Shown: positions 6,040-7,710 of the stretch, in pieces
Numbering within the stretch: position 1 is the first letter of the stretch
How the letters are laid out: each line of letters starts with the position of its first letter
NCBI GenBank assembly: GCA_013202515.1
Contig: JABMRN010000217.1
Coordinates: 1 to 7,710, forward strand
Source of the DNA: Candidatus Omnitrophota bacterium
Lineage (GTDB): Bacteria; Omnitrophota; Gorgyraeia; JABMRN01
Direction: 5' to 3'
DNA length: 7,710 bases
Made by a program: the position numbers and the translations under genes
The notes under the pieces: model-generated
Databases searched by the model: none
What the model was told of the DNA's origin: nothing
The model's input: the letters and a program-made list of their open reading frames with translations, nothing else

Positions 6040-7710
6040 AAGTTGACATCAATCTAGCAAAGGAAATGGGCTTATCGGAAGGGGAATTTACCGAAATAAA
6101 AAAGTTACTCGGTAGAGATCCTAATTTTACCGAACTCGGTGTTTTTTCGGCAATGTGGTCGGAGCACTGCAGCTACAAGAATTCAAGAAGGTTGTTTAAG
6201 CTGTTTCCGACTAAGGGCAAACAGGTTCTTGTAGGGGCAGGCGAGGAAAACTCAGGGATAGTCGACATAGGGGACGGTGACGGCGTTGCATTTAAAATAG
6301 AAAGCCATAACCATCCATCTGCGGTCGAGCCGTTTGAGGCCTCTGCTACCGGTATAGGTGGTTGCCTTAGAGATATCTTTACGACAGGGGCAAAACCTGT
6401 CGCTGTATTAGGTGCTCTTAGATTCGGTAGCCTTGACAATCAAAAGGTTAAAGAGTTATTTAAAGAAGTAATTCGTGGGCTTGCACATTACGCGAACACA
6501 GCCGAAGTAAGTGCTGTTGGTGGAGAATCATACTTTGATGAAAGCTACGAAGGTAATCCTCTTGTTAATGCTTTTGTTGTTGGCATTGTTAAAAATAAAA
6601 ACATAATTAGAGGAGTCGCATCCGGAACCGGCAATCCTGTATATTACATCGGCGGCGATACCGGAAGAGACGGGGTTGGTGGAGCTAGTTTCGCTTCTAA
6701 GGAAATAACCGAAGAATCTGCGCAAACAGAAAATGCTGTAGCCCTCGGTGACGCAGAACTTGGAAAGAGACTTAGAGAGGCCTGTCTAGAATTAATAGAA
6801 AAAGGGTTAGTTGTTGGCATGCAGGACATGGGAGCCGCCGGCCTAACATGCTCATCTTGTGAAACCGCAACAAGAAGCGGAACCGGCATTGAAATAGATG
6901 TCTCTCTGATACCCCAAAGAGAAAAAGGGATGACGCCTTACGAAATCTTGCTTTCAGAGTCACAGGAAAGAATGCTTGCTATCTTAAAAAGCGGAAAAGA
7001 AGAAGAGGCTCTCGCGGTATTGAAGAAATGGAACATCACCGCTGTAAAGATAGGAATCGTTACTGACGACAAGATGATGAGGGTCAAAGAAAAAGGAGTT
7101 ACCGTATGTGAGGTTCCGGCAGATGCGCTAACTAAAGAAGCTCCTCTATACGAAAGAGAATCAAAAGAACCTGCCTACCTGAAGAAAACACAATCCATAG
7201 ACTATGCCTCCATTAAAGAGCCGGGAGATTTCAACAAGGTAATACTTACTCTATTAGATACGCCTACAATTGCTAGCAAGGAATCTGCTTACAAAAACTT
7301 CACCTTTATGAACAAAGACGAAGTTCACGTAGGTGCTGGTTCGGATGCTGCTATCATCAAAATAAAGGGCTCGAAAAAAGCCCTTGCTATCAGCGTTGAT
7401 TGTAATGGCAGATTCTGTTATCTCAATCCGCTTAACGGTGCAGCAATGGCGGTCTCTGAAGCCGCAAGGAATGTTGTTTGTTCTGGCGCTCATCCACTTG
7501 CAATTACCGACGGTTTAAATTTCGGTAATCCCATGAAGCCCGAGAATTACTGGCAATTTGAAAAATGTATCGAGGGATTATCAAAAGCGTGCAGGGAACT
7601 TGGTACACCTGTCATAAGCGGCAACGTCAGCTTCTACAACGAAAATCCGAAAGGTGCAGTAGATCCTACACCGATGGTTGGAATGGTAGGGGTTATAAAA
7701 GACGTTGACA
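6024..7710 (+). CDS. purL: Phosphoribosylformylglycinamidine synthase, small PurL type (3' end outside window)
   Basis: PurL is the synthase subunit of the fourth purine step, converting FGAR to FGAM with ATP and ammonia supplied by the PurQ glutaminase through PurS; neither partner gene is in the window. The frame is open to the last base, giving about 562 of the usual ~740 residues. Numbering from 6024: FTELGVFSAMWSEHCSYK ends near residue 52 with catalytic-type His48; ESHNHPSAVEPFEASATG starts at 93 with GGCLRDIF after it; GGDTGRDGVGGASF (FGAM synthase/AIRS glycine-rich loop); VVGMQDMGAAGLTCSS; MTPYEILLSESQERML. The second AIRS-like half follows with VGAGSDAAI, NPLNGAAMAVSEAARNVV, AITDGLNFGNP and VISGNVSFYNE. 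It begins directly at AKEMGLS-type sequence with no long N-terminal PurS-like region, so it is the small, not the fused large, form. The start at 6024 rests on the AAGGAGG site; 6036 is the alternative and makes an ATGA overlap with the glmS remnant stop. Confidence 0.95.
   Translation, partial: MEAAMKVDINLAKEMGLSEGEFTEIKKLLGRDPNFTELGVFSAMWSEHCSYKNSRRLFKLFPTKGKQVLVGAGEENSGIVDIGDGDGVAFKIESHNHPSAVEPFEASATGIGGCLRDIFTTGAKPVAVLGALRFGSLDNQKVKELFKEVIRGLAHYANTAEVSAVGGESYFDESYEGNPLVNAFVVGIVKNKNIIRGVASGTGNPVYYIGGDTGRDGVGGASFASKEITEESAQTENAVALGDAELGKRLREACLELIEKGLVVGMQDMGAAGLTCSSCETATRSGTGIEIDVSLIPQREKGMTPYEILLSESQERMLAILKSGKEEEALAVLKKWNITAVKIGIVTDDKMMRVKEKGVTVCEVPADALTKEAPLYERESKEPAYLKKTQSIDYASIKEPGDFNKVILTLLDTPTIASKESAYKNFTFMNKDEVHVGAGSDAAIIKIKGSKKALAISVDCNGRFCYLNPLNGAAMAVSEAARNVVCSGAHPLAITDGLNFGNPMKPENYWQFEKCIEGLSKACRELGTPVISGNVSFYNENPKGAVDPTPMVGMVGVIKDVD

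Overview
The window is a tightly packed, single-strand stretch of bacterial chromosome. Six plus-strand genes or gene remnants lie head to tail, with gaps of at most 31 bases or short overlaps, so they probably form one operon. Neither a promoter nor a terminator is visible. The sequence is moderately AT-rich by eye, and codon use looks uniform from end to end. The gene types (CarB with an allosteric domain, small Gram-positive-type PurL, NagB of the short type, a DUF1846 protein) are bacterial. They do not fix a phylum; an anaerobic or uncultured lineage is possible but only a guess. I see no mobile element, tRNA, rRNA or CRISPR array.

Layout: (1) bases 1-2064 are the C-terminal two thirds of carB, cut by the window edge. 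(2) Bases 2061-3596 encode a DUF1846/UPF0371 protein that overlaps carB by four bases. (3) Bases 3628-5037 encode a PurF-like protein. Its phosphoribosyltransferase half and Fe-S cysteines are intact, but its glutaminase half has lost the catalytic cysteine and several glutamine-binding residues. (4) Bases 5053-5805 are nagB. (5) Bases 5818-6039 hold the first ~45-50 codons of a glmS gene ending in unrelated sequence, most simply a truncated remnant. (6) Bases 6024-7710 are the 5' part of purL, running off the end.

How the genes fit together: every recognisable enzyme handles amide nitrogen or free ammonia. CarB uses ammonia from CarA, PurF and GlmS are normally glutaminase-synthases, PurL takes ammonia from PurQ, and NagB releases ammonia from glucosamine 6-phosphate. 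The most interesting point is the glutaminase-dead PurF homologue. It sits directly before an ammonia-releasing deaminase and a GlmS fragment that still carries the Cys nucleophile and RGYDS motif. Whether this is a functional arrangement or simply a nucleotide/amino-sugar operon with decay cannot be settled from the sequence alone.
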